DNA of 19,825 bases from Nanosynbacter sp. (lineage in GTDB: Bacteria; Patescibacteriota; Saccharimonadia; Saccharimonadales; Saccharimonadaceae): assembly GCA_015257605.1 (NCBI GenBank), contig JABZJV010000010.1, positions 1 through 19,825 on the forward strand. Reading direction: 5' to 3'. Made by a program: the position numbers and the translations under genes. The first letter of the stretch is position 1. Every line of letters begins with the position of its first letter. Shown in pieces: positions 7,068 through 15,083 of the stretch. The notes beneath the pieces are model-generated. The model saw nothing but the letters and a program-made list of their open reading frames with translations. It was not told the DNA's origin and did not search any database.

Positions 7068-8483
7068 TTATTTTAGTTGTTTTTGATTAGAACGCAGCGG
7101 GCGTTCTGGCAGGTTGTTGCGCAACGTTACTAAGCTGCGCCGTGTTGGGCGGCCGATAAGTACGCCGAACGAGGCGCCAGCAGCAATGGCTACCGCAATC
7201 AGTACCGCGCGCATCAATAACAGAGTACCGTCTACAGCGGCCGGATTAGCGACTAGCGCCATTAGTCCGTTATACAAGGTTAGTCCGGGAACCAGCGGCA
7301 CGATACCGGCATCGATGATGGCTTGGCTAGGAATTCTGGTCAAACGTGAAACAACAGTGGCTGTAAAGCCAACAGTAAATCCAGCGACGGCGTTAGCAGG
7401 GATAATTATCAAGCCTAATTCTGATACAGCTAACAGCACATAGTACCCCAATAGTCCGCTGGCGCCAGTGATTAATAATCCAACTGGCCGCGAATTATTA
7501 CTTAATGCAAATGATGCCGAGATGATGACAGCGCCGATATACTGATAGGTGGTGCTTGTAAAGGATAAACTGTCGGGGGTTGCGACGAATGCCAAGCCAA
7601 ACTGTCTGGCGGCGTACAGGCCCATACTTACACCCAGTACAATGCCAAGCGTCAACATCACCACCTTTAATAGCCGAGCGCTAGCTGTGACGTAATATTC
7701 ATCAATTGCGTCCTGAAAGGCGCCGACAATCATCATGCCAGCTACTAGCAAGACGATACCGCCAACGGTTAATATCGTCGGATCAATCAAAGCAAAAAAT
7801 TCCCAATATTTATGATTAACTAGCCACAATATACCAGTAGAGACTAACGTGACTGATAACGCGGCAATAATCTGAATGAAAAATGGTGGCAGCGCAGCGC
7901 GGCCTAGTAGCTTTATCAGAAGAGTAATTAAAAAACCTATGATAAAGGCAGCCAAGATAATCGGTATAGACGTCGTGTAGAGCGCAACCGAGCCGGCACT
8001 CAGGCCGCCGCCAGCAATATAACTGATAATGCCAGGATAGCGCTTATTGTTGGCAATGATGGCATCGAGTTCATTTTCGGCATCATCTAGAGTGACTTTA
8101 TGGTTGGCAATTTGGCTGGCTAGGTTTTGTAATTTGCGCATTAGCCGGTAATCGGTAGCGCGCGGCGAGATAGTGCGGATCAGCGTTAATGGTTCGCGAT
8201 CGATGCCGCGGTCTTGCGAGAGCGTAATTTGATTAAAGCTGACATCGATATGTACTTTTCGCTTGCAATATGTGTCGGTTACCCCGAGAGCCATATGCAC
8301 GACGCTATTCGCTGGCGTGCCCATTGATAGCAAATGGTCTGACATGTTCATAACCAGCCGCAAGGCTCGCATATTCGGCGTCAGTGTCTCATCGATTTTC
8401 TCGATATCAACTTGATCAGCATCGTCGGTTGCCGTCAAGATGTTTGTTAGCGAGTGGCGCATGAAGCGAATCAGCGGATTCAT
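7068..8483 (-). CDS. ThrE-like threonine/serine exporter family protein
   Basis: This 471-residue membrane protein has an N-terminal soluble DUF1212/ThrE domain (LLSMGTPANSVVHMALGV...VDVSFNQI-like, about 45-165), followed by about ten hydrophobic segments. These include IIGFLITLLIKLLG, GGIVLLVAGMMIVGAFQDAI and IDAGIVPLVPGLTLYNGLMAL, which fit the ThrE and ThrE_2 halves fused in one chain, as in Corynebacterium ThrE. The family exports small amino acids such as threonine and serine using the proton gradient; the real substrate here is unknown. The ATG follows an extended -10 box (TGCCATAAT) by 6 nt with no ribosome binding site, implying leaderless mRNA. The gene converges on pheT with a one-base gap and no visible terminator between them. 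Confidence 0.85.
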   Translation of the reverse strand: MNPLIRFMRHSLTNILTATDDADQVDIEKIDETLTPNMRALRLVMNMSDHLLSMGTPANSVVHMALGVTDTYCKRKVHIDVSFNQITLSQDRGIDREPLTLIRTISPRATDYRLMRKLQNLASQIANHKVTLDDAENELDAIIANNKRYPGIISYIAGGGLSAGSVALYTTSIPIILAAFIIGFLITLLIKLLGRAALPPFFIQIIAALSVTLVSTGILWLVNHKYWEFFALIDPTILTVGGIVLLVAGMMIVGAFQDAIDEYYVTASARLLKVVMLTLGIVLGVSMGLYAARQFGLAFVATPDSLSFTSTTYQYIGAVIISASFALSNNSRPVGLLITGASGLLGYYVLLAVSELGLIIIPANAVAGFTVGFTATVVSRLTRIPSQAIIDAGIVPLVPGLTLYNGLMALVANPAAVDGTLLLMRAVLIAVAIAAGASFGVLIGRPTRRSLVTLRNNLPERPLRSNQKQLK

Positions 8484-8489
8484 ATCTTG

Positions 8490-8498
8490 ATTATGGCA
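8490..8498 (-). promoter_or_regulatory. Extended -10 promoter, leaderless start of the ThrE-like gene
   Basis: On the minus strand TGCCATAAT ends 6 nt before the ATG at 8483. Confidence 0.55.
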
Positions 8499-8525
8499 AA
8501 AAATCTATTAGTATTCTAGAGGTAT

Positions 8526-8618
8526 ATGATGTTATTTTCACAACTCTTTCAGCGGGTAGTGGTCGCGATTGCTGGTACGCCGAATGCTATCGAAATTAAT
8601 CCGCTTTTGCTATACTGA
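8526..8618 (+). CDS. Possible 30-residue small ORF
   Basis: MMLFSQLFQRVVVAIAG followed by TPNAIEINPLLLY and a TGA stop. AGAGG lies just upstream, and TTGATT (8487) with TAGTAT about 16 bp later could be a promoter. The end of the frame contains the -10 box of the next gene. It may be a leader peptide, the remnant of a longer gene, or chance. Confidence 0.25.
   Translation: MMLFSQLFQRVVVAIAGTPNAIEINPLLLY
8608..8616 (+). promoter_or_regulatory. Extended -10 promoter, leaderless start of the P-type ATPase
   Basis: TGCTATACT ends 8 nt before the ATG at 8625, and the bases between show no Shine-Dalgarno sequence. Confidence 0.6.
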
Positions 8619-8624
8619 TTTAAT

Positions 8625-11051
8625 ATGGGTAGACAGGGGTTATCACGCGATCAAGTAGTTATTCAGCGCGAGAAATATGGTGAGAATCGGTTGCCTGACC
8701 GCGAAAATAAAAGCATTGTTAGGCTGATCTTAACAATTATTACCGAGCCGATGATTTTCTTGTTGCTGGCAGTGGTAGTGGTCTACTTTTTCTTGGGTGA
8801 TTGGCACGAAACAGTTGTTCTGGCGCTGTCGGTAGTTGGCGTGGTGACTCTAGAATTGTATCAAGATTCTAAAACTGAGCGGGCGTTAGAAGCACTGCGA
8901 TCGTTATCTGCGCCGCAATGCCAGGTGATGCGCGCTGGCGAATATGTCACCATTCCTAGCGTAGAAGTGGTAGTTGGTGACATTTTGGTTGTCGGCGAAG
9001 GTAGCCGAGTGGCTGCTGACGGTAGGCTCATTGAATCATCAAACGTTGCTGCTAACGAAAGTATTTTGACTGGCGAATCGCTGCCAGTCGAGAAATCCGC
9101 TGGCAACCAAGTCTTCTCTGGTACGGTAATAACATCTGGGCACGGACTCGTCGAAGTGACCGCTGTCGGCGAACAGACCGAAATGGGGTGCATTGGCGTG
9201 TCGCTGCACGAAATTAAACCAGAAAAGACATTATTGCAAAAGGAAGTTGGCCGAGTCGTGCGCTATATAGCGGTGGCGGCAGTGCTCTTGGCAATGTTAT
9301 TGACGTTGCTGTTTTGGTTGTTGCGTGGCGATTTTTTGCATGGTTTTTTGGCGGGACTGACGTTGTCAATTGCGATTTTGCCCGAGGAATTTCCGGTGGT
9401 CTTGTCGGTATTTATGGCGCTGGGAGCTTGGCGCTTGGCTAAGAGTAATGTGCTGGCGCGCAAGAATCAGACTATCGAGACACTTGGCGGCGCCACGGTG
9501 CTTTGCACGGACAAAACTGGGACGCTGACCGAGAATCGTATGGCGATAAATCAGGTGATCGCGGCTAGCGGTGAAGAGCCTAGCGACGCTCAGCGCAACG
9601 AGATTATTACCTATGGCATTCTAGCGTCGCAAAAGAATCCGTCCGATCCGATGGAGGAGGCATTCTTGGCGGCAGCCGATGATCTGGCGGCGATTTATAA
9701 CAGCATGGATATCATCAAAGAGTATCCGCTAGATAGCCATTCGTTTTCGGTAGCGCAAATTTGGGGGCGCGGCGGTGAGCCTGAGATTATAGCGCTGAAA
9801 GGGGCTCCAGAGGAGGTTTTTCGACTATGCCGCTTGTCTGGTGGGCAGCAAAGACGGCTGCAAGAGATTGCTGATGATGCAGCTGATGACGGTTTGCGCG
9901 TATTAGCAATTGCCAAGGCAGCAGCGAAAAACATTGAACTCTCTCGCGATAGTTATCAATACGATCTGCTAGGTTTGGTGGGGTTGTCTGACCCGATTCG
10001 TACCGAGGCTAAGGATGCTGTCGCCTTGGCACACCGAGCTGGCATCAAAGTGATTATGCTCACTGGCGATCATACCGAAACAGCGCGGCGTATCGGCCGC
10101 GAGATTGGTTTGAATACTGAGCGAGTGATAACCGGTCAAGAATTTTTGTCGATGAGCGAAAAGCAGCAGCGCGAGCTTGTCAAAACTACAGAAATTTACA
10201 GCCGTGTCGCGCCAAATGTTAAGCTGGCGATTATTACCGCCTTGAAACAAAACGGCGAAGTGGTAGCGATGACTGGCGATGGAGTTAACGACGGTCCGGC
10301 CCTCAAGAGTGCGCATATCGGTATCGCCATGGGCCAGCGCGGTACCGACGTTGCTCGCGAAGCGTCGTCGATCGTGTTGCTGGATGATAACTTCGCCTCA
10401 ATTGTTCAAGGTGTGCGTATCGGCCGAAGGATTTTTGCTAACTTGCAAAAAGCGGTGATGTATATCATGATTGTGCATATCCCGATTGTTGCGTTGTCAA
10501 TTGTGCCGGTGGTGCTTGGTTGGGATTTGATTCTGTTGCCGATCCATATTGTTTTCTTTGAATTTATTATTGATCCTGCTTGTACGCTAGTGTTTGAGGG
10601 CGAGCCAGAGGATGAAGACACGATGCGCCGGCCGCCGCGGCGAATTTCGCAGCCATTATTTAGTCGAGCGGTAGTGCTAGAAAGTTTAGCAATTGGCGGA
10701 TTGCTGGCGCTGATGGCCGTTCTAATTCATGGCGGGATGCTGGGCAGCGGTGCTTCTAGCGATCAAGCGCGAGCGGTAACTTACTTAACGATAATTCTAG
10801 CTAATATTGGTATGATTTTGGCGCTATCCGGCCGCAAAATCATTCGCTTGGCTGTTAAACAGCGTGGCAAGAATGCCTTGGCTATTGTGGTGGTCGCGGC
10901 TTCTGTCGCCTTGGCGGCGGTCTATAGTCTGCCATTTCTGCGCAATTTATTCAAAATCGCAGCGTTATCGCCAGCTGAATTCGGCTTAGCGGCAACCGCG
11001 GCGATTATTGCGTCGCTGCTGGCGGCAATTGTGCGCAAACTATGGAAATAA
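8625..11051 (+). CDS. P-type (P2-like) cation-transporting ATPase
   Basis: This 808-residue ion pump has all catalytic motifs. It has an N-terminal cation-ATPase domain (GLSRDQVVIQREKYGENRLP), an actuator TGES at 149-152, and DKTGTLT with phosphorylated Asp296. KGAPE begins at residue 392, and TGDGVNDGP in the hinge begins at about 550. Membrane segment M4 carries PEEFP at 253-257, where calcium pumps have PEGLP. By-eye alignment with SERCA keeps the M4 glutamate and the M6 aspartate (FEFIIDP). It replaces the M5 Asn/Glu pair with His/Ile and the M6 Asn with Glu, so the transported ion is probably not handled exactly as in calcium pumps. There are about ten membrane helices. It is transcribed alone, probably leaderless, and FKBP begins 47 nt downstream from its own promoter. 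Ion specificity cannot be settled by eye. Confidence 0.93.
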   Translation: MGRQGLSRDQVVIQREKYGENRLPDRENKSIVRLILTIITEPMIFLLLAVVVVYFFLGDWHETVVLALSVVGVVTLELYQDSKTERALEALRSLSAPQCQVMRAGEYVTIPSVEVVVGDILVVGEGSRVAADGRLIESSNVAANESILTGESLPVEKSAGNQVFSGTVITSGHGLVEVTAVGEQTEMGCIGVSLHEIKPEKTLLQKEVGRVVRYIAVAAVLLAMLLTLLFWLLRGDFLHGFLAGLTLSIAILPEEFPVVLSVFMALGAWRLAKSNVLARKNQTIETLGGATVLCTDKTGTLTENRMAINQVIAASGEEPSDAQRNEIITYGILASQKNPSDPMEEAFLAAADDLAAIYNSMDIIKEYPLDSHSFSVAQIWGRGGEPEIIALKGAPEEVFRLCRLSGGQQRRLQEIADDAADDGLRVLAIAKAAAKNIELSRDSYQYDLLGLVGLSDPIRTEAKDAVALAHRAGIKVIMLTGDHTETARRIGREIGLNTERVITGQEFLSMSEKQQRELVKTTEIYSRVAPNVKLAIITALKQNGEVVAMTGDGVNDGPALKSAHIGIAMGQRGTDVAREASSIVLLDDNFASIVQGVRIGRRIFANLQKAVMYIMIVHIPIVALSIVPVVLGWDLILLPIHIVFFEFIIDPACTLVFEGEPEDEDTMRRPPRRISQPLFSRAVVLESLAIGGLLALMAVLIHGGMLGSGASSDQARAVTYLTIILANIGMILALSGRKIIRLAVKQRGKNALAIVVVAASVALAAVYSLPFLRNLFKIAALSPAEFGLAATAAIIASLLAAIVRKLWK

Positions 11052-11062
11052 TCGAGATTTTA

Positions 11063-11071
11063 TGCTATAAT
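11063..11071 (+). promoter_or_regulatory. Extended -10 promoter for the FKBP-trxB operon
   Basis: TGCTATAAT (TATAAT at 11066-11071) predicts a start near 11078 and a 20-nt leader containing AGAGAGGGG before the ATG at 11099. This is a leadered gene, unlike the upstream ATPase. Confidence 0.65.
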
Positions 11072-11098
11072 GAAAAGATAAACTAGAGAGGGGAAATA

Positions 11099-11788
11099 AT
11101 GGCAACGTCAAAGAAGCAACGTGCTGGCATTTTGATTATTGTGGTCGCGACCGTTCTAGGTACGCTAGGATCATTCGCGGTGATGATTTTATCAATGCAG
11201 TCAAACAAGCAAGCTCAGGCGGACTACCAAAAAGTTCTAAGCGAGTATAAAAAAGAGCAAACTGCTTACGAACAAAAAAAACAAGCGCAAGCCGATGAAT
11301 TATCAGCCAAATATTACGAGACGTTCAAGCAGTATTCTAGCCAAGTTGCAAAGTTCGAAATCGATAGCGTCAAATCGCTAGTAACCGAAGATCTAACAGA
11401 GGGCGATGGCGCATTGGTAGACGATAAAACTAATTTTGCGGCTTATTATATTGGCTGGGATGCAAATGGTGATATCTTTGATCAGAGCATTGATAACAAT
11501 AAGCTGAAAACGCCGCTGCCGGTAAGCGGGTTGAGTACGGCTGGTATAATTAACGGCTGGAAAGAAGGCTTGAAAGGAATGAAAGTCGGCGGCGTGCGGC
11601 TGCTGTCTATCCCGGCGGATAAAGCTTACGGCGAGGCCGGCAGCAAAGACTCTAACGGCAAGCAAATTATCGCGCCGAACATGCCATTGAAATTCGTCGT
11701 TATGGCGATTCCAGCGCCAGAAACTATCACTCCGCCAGATATGACGAAGCTGATGAACGCATACCAAGAAGCTCAACGAGCGCAGTAA
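11099..11788 (+). CDS. Membrane-anchored FKBP-type peptidyl-prolyl isomerase
   Basis: The protein has 229 residues. A basic start (MATSKKQRAG) leads into a membrane segment at about 9-31, then a Gln/Lys/Glu-rich coiled coil at about 35-75. An FKBP domain covers about 110-212 (GDIFDQSID, GIINGWKEGLKGMKVGGVRL, SIPADKAYGEAG, IIAPNMPLKFVVMAI). The anchor puts the FKBP domain outside the cytoplasm, where it would help fold exported proteins by proline isomerisation. The active-site region is well kept. It is the first gene of an operon with trxB 18 nt downstream, which suggests a shared role in protein folding and thiol balance. The start is supported by AGAGAGGGG and the upstream -10 box. Confidence 0.9.
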   Translation: MATSKKQRAGILIIVVATVLGTLGSFAVMILSMQSNKQAQADYQKVLSEYKKEQTAYEQKKQAQADELSAKYYETFKQYSSQVAKFEIDSVKSLVTEDLTEGDGALVDDKTNFAAYYIGWDANGDIFDQSIDNNKLKTPLPVSGLSTAGIINGWKEGLKGMKVGGVRLLSIPADKAYGEAGSKDSNGKQIIAPNMPLKFVVMAIPAPETITPPDMTKLMNAYQEAQRAQ

Positions 11789-11806
11789 GACGAGGAGGAA
11801 ATCTGC

Positions 11807-12742
11807 ATGGAATATATTAAGCCTGTGGTGATGATTGGCGCTGGCCCGAGTGCACTAGCGGCAGCGATTTATACTACGCGCGAAGGTATTGCTACGACTC
11901 TTTACGAGAAGGGTGTTGTTGGCGGTCTAGCGGCAATTACCGATAAAATCGACAACTATCCTGGTTTTCCCGATGGCGTTCCAGGTATGGAATTGGCGGA
12001 TAATTTGCGCAAGCAAGCTGAGCGCTTTGGTGCCAAGATTGATTACGGCGACGTTTCAGCGCTGCGCCATCAGGATGGCGTTAATATTTTGACAGTTGAC
12101 GGTCAAGAGGTTAAAGCTCGCGCTGTACTGATTGCTACAGGCAGCGGTTATAAGAAACTTGGCATTCCTGGCGAGGCAGAATTTTATGGCCGCGGCGTGC
12201 ATTATTGTGCGACTTGCGATGGTGCTTTTTATAAAGGCAAAAGGTTAGTTGTTGTTGGCGGCGGCAATTCTGGCGTCCAGGAAGCAATGTTTTTGACGCG
12301 TTTTGCCGAGCATATTGATTTGCTGGTACGAAGTACTATCAAAGCTAGTAAGACTTTGCAAGACGATTTGCAGAAATACATTGATAATGGCAAAATTACC
12401 GTACATTTGCAAACAGTAGCGCAAGAAATCGTCGGCGAGGACGGCGCGGTGGCGGCGGTGCGGGTGCTCGAAAACGGCGCAGAAACGACTTTCGAGGCTG
12501 ACGGCGTGTTCGTTTTCATCGGCTTGAAGCCGAATACGCAGTTTTTAGCGGATAGCGGCGTTGAGCTTGACGAGTACGGCTTCATCAAAACCGACGACCG
12601 TTTGGCGACGGCTTTGCCGGGCGTATTTGCTAGCGGCGATGTCCGCAGCGGCGCTACCATGCAGGTGGCTAGTGCTGTCGGCGAGGGGGCGACGGCGGCA
12701 CTGAGTATCCGCGAATACTTAGAGGGTGTGAAAGCGGAATAG
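11807..12742 (+). CDS. trxB: Thioredoxin reductase
   Basis: This 311-residue flavoprotein has the FAD motif IGAGPSALAAAIY near the N-terminus, the redox pair CATC (Cys134 and Cys137) in HYCATCDGAFYKGK, a second dinucleotide motif VVGGGNSGVQEA, and the C-terminal FAD motif VFASGDVR. It should reduce thioredoxin with electrons from NAD(P)H via FAD. Two changes stand out. The usual GGGDSA is GGGNSG, and the HRRxxxR motif that holds the NADPH phosphate is replaced by VRSTIKA. The enzyme may therefore prefer NADH or another donor. GAGGAGG lies just before the ATG, and the gene follows FKBP by 18 nt in one operon. It converges with the PLD gene; a 5-bp hairpin (CGACA/TGTCG, about 12746-12760) lies between them without a T-tract. 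Confidence 0.93.
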   Translation: MEYIKPVVMIGAGPSALAAAIYTTREGIATTLYEKGVVGGLAAITDKIDNYPGFPDGVPGMELADNLRKQAERFGAKIDYGDVSALRHQDGVNILTVDGQEVKARAVLIATGSGYKKLGIPGEAEFYGRGVHYCATCDGAFYKGKRLVVVGGGNSGVQEAMFLTRFAEHIDLLVRSTIKASKTLQDDLQKYIDNGKITVHLQTVAQEIVGEDGAVAAVRVLENGAETTFEADGVFVFIGLKPNTQFLADSGVELDEYGFIKTDDRLATALPGVFASGDVRSGATMQVASAVGEGATAALSIREYLEGVKAE

Positions 12743-12763
12743 CTTCGACACTGGATGTCGGTG

Positions 12764-13768
12764 CTATTCGACGTATTTCTTGCGGAAAGCTTCAAGTTGT
12801 TTAATGATGGCTGGATCGCTGGTCTCGAGAGCGATTTCGCGTGTGCCCATGATGCCAGAGCCGCGCATGAAATTGTGCGACCCTGATAGTGCTATTTTCG
12901 AGCCATCAGGCATCGTGAAAACAATGAATTTGGCGTGCAGATATTGTGGATGCTGATATAGGGTTTGTTGCCGGCTGGTTAAAGTGCCGAGTTTGATGAG
13001 AAGTTTATTGATCGGCGAGGCGGTACGCCAATTATTGAAATACAATTTGGCATTTTTGCGCTTGAGAATGCGGTTGAGTTTGCCAGTCGGGCAGTACTGC
13101 GATACTAGTACGATGTTCTCAGCTTGTTCGGCTAGGTCGCAGGCGCGCTTGTAAATGAGAGAATTAGTTGGCAAACCTTGGTCAACCAGGACAGTCGAGT
13201 GTTCGTCGAGACCAAACATTGAATTGCGAATCGAACCGCCGCGCTTGTCGGCGCGAGCGATAAGGTATTGCTCGTTAGATAGCTTATCAGCTAACACTTT
13301 ATTATCAAATCGGAACATGTAATCGACATTAGCTAGGCTCTCGTGGTCCATATTGACGCCGCCGCAAGCGTAGACTATGTCGTCAACAATCGACCACTTG
13401 CTATGAGTGCGGCCAGTCATTAGCATATTGGCCTTTTGACCGAGCCAGCGAAAAGCCACGCCTGCTCTTTTTAGCCGCCGTTCTAATTTCATGGCGTGAA
13501 CGGCGCGCGATGGCTGGCGGCGCGGCGAACGCAGAATGAATTCCTTCGGTTCGAGATAAGTGAATGAATCAGCGCAAACCGAGGCTGGCACGCCGCGTTC
13601 AGCCGCTGCGCGCTCGACGGCGGCGATTACGGCTTCGGTGTGCTTATCATCGGCGCGAAAGGTAGTTGCTACCATATTGACGCGCTGCTTGGCGTTATCA
13701 ATTTTAACTGCTAAATCCGACATATAGTCTTCTGCTGTCAGTAGCGTCGGACTCTTTTTCTTACTCAT
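12764..13768 (-). CDS. Phospholipase D-like (HKD) domain protein
   Basis: The protein has 334 residues from the ATG at 13768 (MSKKKSPTLLT). The frame is open a further 21 codons upstream, but that region contains the -10 box. It has two HKD motifs: HSKWSIVDD (His122, Lys124, Asp129) followed by GGVN, and YLHAKFIVF (His278, Lys280) followed by SGSHNFM. The second lacks Asp at the usual place (Thr285). Proteins of this fold make or cut phosphodiester bonds in lipids (cardiolipin or phosphatidylserine synthases, phospholipases) or nucleic acids. There is no membrane segment, so a cytosolic or peripheral enzyme is likely; cardiolipin-synthase-like is the main possibility. It is divergent from ppa, with a -10 box 9 nt before the ATG and no ribosome binding site. 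Confidence 0.85.
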   Translation of the reverse strand: MSKKKSPTLLTAEDYMSDLAVKIDNAKQRVNMVATTFRADDKHTEAVIAAVERAAAERGVPASVCADSFTYLEPKEFILRSPRRQPSRAVHAMKLERRLKRAGVAFRWLGQKANMLMTGRTHSKWSIVDDIVYACGGVNMDHESLANVDYMFRFDNKVLADKLSNEQYLIARADKRGGSIRNSMFGLDEHSTVLVDQGLPTNSLIYKRACDLAEQAENIVLVSQYCPTGKLNRILKRKNAKLYFNNWRTASPINKLLIKLGTLTSRQQTLYQHPQYLHAKFIVFTMPDGSKIALSGSHNFMRGSGIMGTREIALETSDPAIIKQLEAFRKKYVE

Positions 13769-13777
13769 ATCTCTATT

Positions 13778-13783
13778 AGTATA
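13778..13783 (-). promoter_or_regulatory. -10 box, probable leaderless start of the PLD gene
   Basis: TATACT on the minus strand lies 9 nt before the ATG at 13768. It lacks the TGn extension, and its -35 box is poor. Confidence 0.4.
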
Positions 13784-13840
13784 CTCTATAGCGTAAAAAA
13801 CTGGTACTATATAGGTAGTAACTGTAAGCAAAGGAGCAAT

Positions 13841-14365
13841 ATGGCAGATTTTAATAAAGTTCTTGATCCGGGAGACGTTGATGGCGGACTAGTCAATACG
13901 GTAGTAGAAATCCCCGAAGGGTCGCGCCTGAAAGTCGAATGGGATCGTCAGCGGGCGGCCTTTATGCTGGACCGCGTCGAGCCAAAAATCTTTGCTAAGC
14001 CGTGTAATTACGGCTTTATTCCGCAGACGCTTGACGAGGATGGAGACGAGTTGGATACGCTGATTATTTGCCCAGAGCCGCTAACGACTGGCGTGTGGTT
14101 GGAGGCGCGCATTATTGGCGTGCTGCGCTTCGAAGATGACGGCGAAGTCGACGACAAAGTAGTCGTGGTGCCAGCTGATAATCGCGACGATGATCGTATT
14201 AACTCGCTCGACGACATTCCGCAGCTGGTTAAGCAGCTTGAACATCATTTCACTCATTACAAAGATCTCAAGAAGCCAGGCAGTACCATCGTCAAGGGCT
14301 GGGGCGATGTCGAGGAAGCCAAGACGATTGTCAAACAATGCATTGACCGCTATAATAATCAGTAA
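13841..14365 (+). CDS. ppa: Inorganic pyrophosphatase (family I)
   Basis: This 174-residue soluble enzyme hydrolyses pyrophosphate to two phosphates, pulling forward reactions such as tRNA charging and nucleic-acid synthesis. Family I hallmarks are present: VVEIPEGSRLKVEWD near the N-terminus, PCNYGFIPQT, the metal-binding DGDELDTL signature, and VVVVPADNRDDDRINSLDDIP. Length is normal for bacterial enzymes. AAAGGAG lies 6 nt before the ATG. The DUF5684 gene follows by 21 nt, so the two are probably one transcript. Confidence 0.96.
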   Translation: MADFNKVLDPGDVDGGLVNTVVEIPEGSRLKVEWDRQRAAFMLDRVEPKIFAKPCNYGFIPQTLDEDGDELDTLIICPEPLTTGVWLEARIIGVLRFEDDGEVDDKVVVVPADNRDDDRINSLDDIPQLVKQLEHHFTHYKDLKKPGSTIVKGWGDVEEAKTIVKQCIDRYNNQ

Positions 14366-14386
14366 TAAACTTAAACGGAGCAAATT

Positions 14387-15004
14387 ATGGATTATTATGA
14401 TTATTCAACTTCGACTTATGCGGCTAGCAGCGATGTCGGTGCGGTTGCAGTTGTAATTTGGCTGTTTGTCATCTTAATTGTAATGGCAGTTTCCATACTA
14501 ATGATTATCGCCATGTGGCGAATCTTTACCAAGGCTGGCAAGCCAGGCTGGGCGTCATTAGTGCCAATATACAACATGGTAGTAATGATGCAGATTGTCG
14601 GCCGGCCAGAGTGGCAAGTCGTACTGATGTTCTTGCCGTTTGCCCATATATACATTTCGATTGTGTTGCCGCTAGATTTAGCAAAATCGTTCGGCAAAAC
14701 GACTGGTTTTGGTGTTTTGATGATCTTCTTCCCGGCGATCATGAATCCGATTTTGGCGTTTGGCTCGAGCCGTTATGTTGGTCCGGTTGCACATCAGCAG
14801 CCAGTCTACGGCCAGCCGCCGCAGCCTGGGTATTACGCACCGCAGCCAGCTTACGGACAACAACCTCAGCAACCGGTAGCCTATGCTCAACAACCGCAGC
14901 CATACGCTCAACCGCAACAACCAGCTGCAACGGTTGTCCAACCACAACTGCCGGTAGCTGAAGGCGGACAGCCGCAACCGCCTCAGCAGCCGCCGCAGGC
15001 ATAA
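14387..15004 (+). CDS. DUF5684-type membrane protein with Pro/Gln-rich tail
   Basis: The protein has 205 residues. It has three or four hydrophobic segments (about 18-44, 75-96 and 105-125). The family core motifs are MWRIFTKAGKPGWASLVPIYN, GRPEWQVVLMFLP, DLAKSFGKTTGFGV and NPILAFGSSRYVG, each seen here. These match DUF5684 (often annotated as signal peptidase I-associated). Residues 130-205 are a low-complexity tail built from YGQPPQPGYYAPQP-like units, probably disordered and cytoplasmic or surface-exposed. The molecular role is not known. CGGAG precedes the ATG, and the gene follows ppa by 21 nt. A strong bidirectional terminator lies just downstream. Confidence 0.85.
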   Translation: MDYYDYSTSTYAASSDVGAVAVVIWLFVILIVMAVSILMIIAMWRIFTKAGKPGWASLVPIYNMVVMMQIVGRPEWQVVLMFLPFAHIYISIVLPLDLAKSFGKTTGFGVLMIFFPAIMNPILAFGSSRYVGPVAHQQPVYGQPPQPGYYAPQPAYGQQPQQPVAYAQQPQPYAQPQQPAATVVQPQLPVAEGGQPQPPQQPPQA

Positions 15005-15035
15005 ATGGTTGATGAACTTCTAATTGCAAACTTAG

Positions 15036-15073
15036 CGAAATAGCCAGAGCTTGTCTGGCTATTTTCGTTTTGG
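15036..15073. terminator. Bidirectional intrinsic terminator
   Basis: TAGCCAGA (15041-15048) pairs exactly with TCTGGCTA (15054-15061) around a 5-nt loop, flanked by CGAAA on the left and TTTTCGTTTT on the right. It serves the converging DUF5684 and rel genes. Confidence 0.88.
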
Positions 15074-15083
15074 CTGCTGGCTG

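Noticed and set aside
12746..12760. Terminator between trxB and the PLD gene
   Set aside because: The hairpin CGACA/TGTCG is short and lacks a T-tract on either strand.
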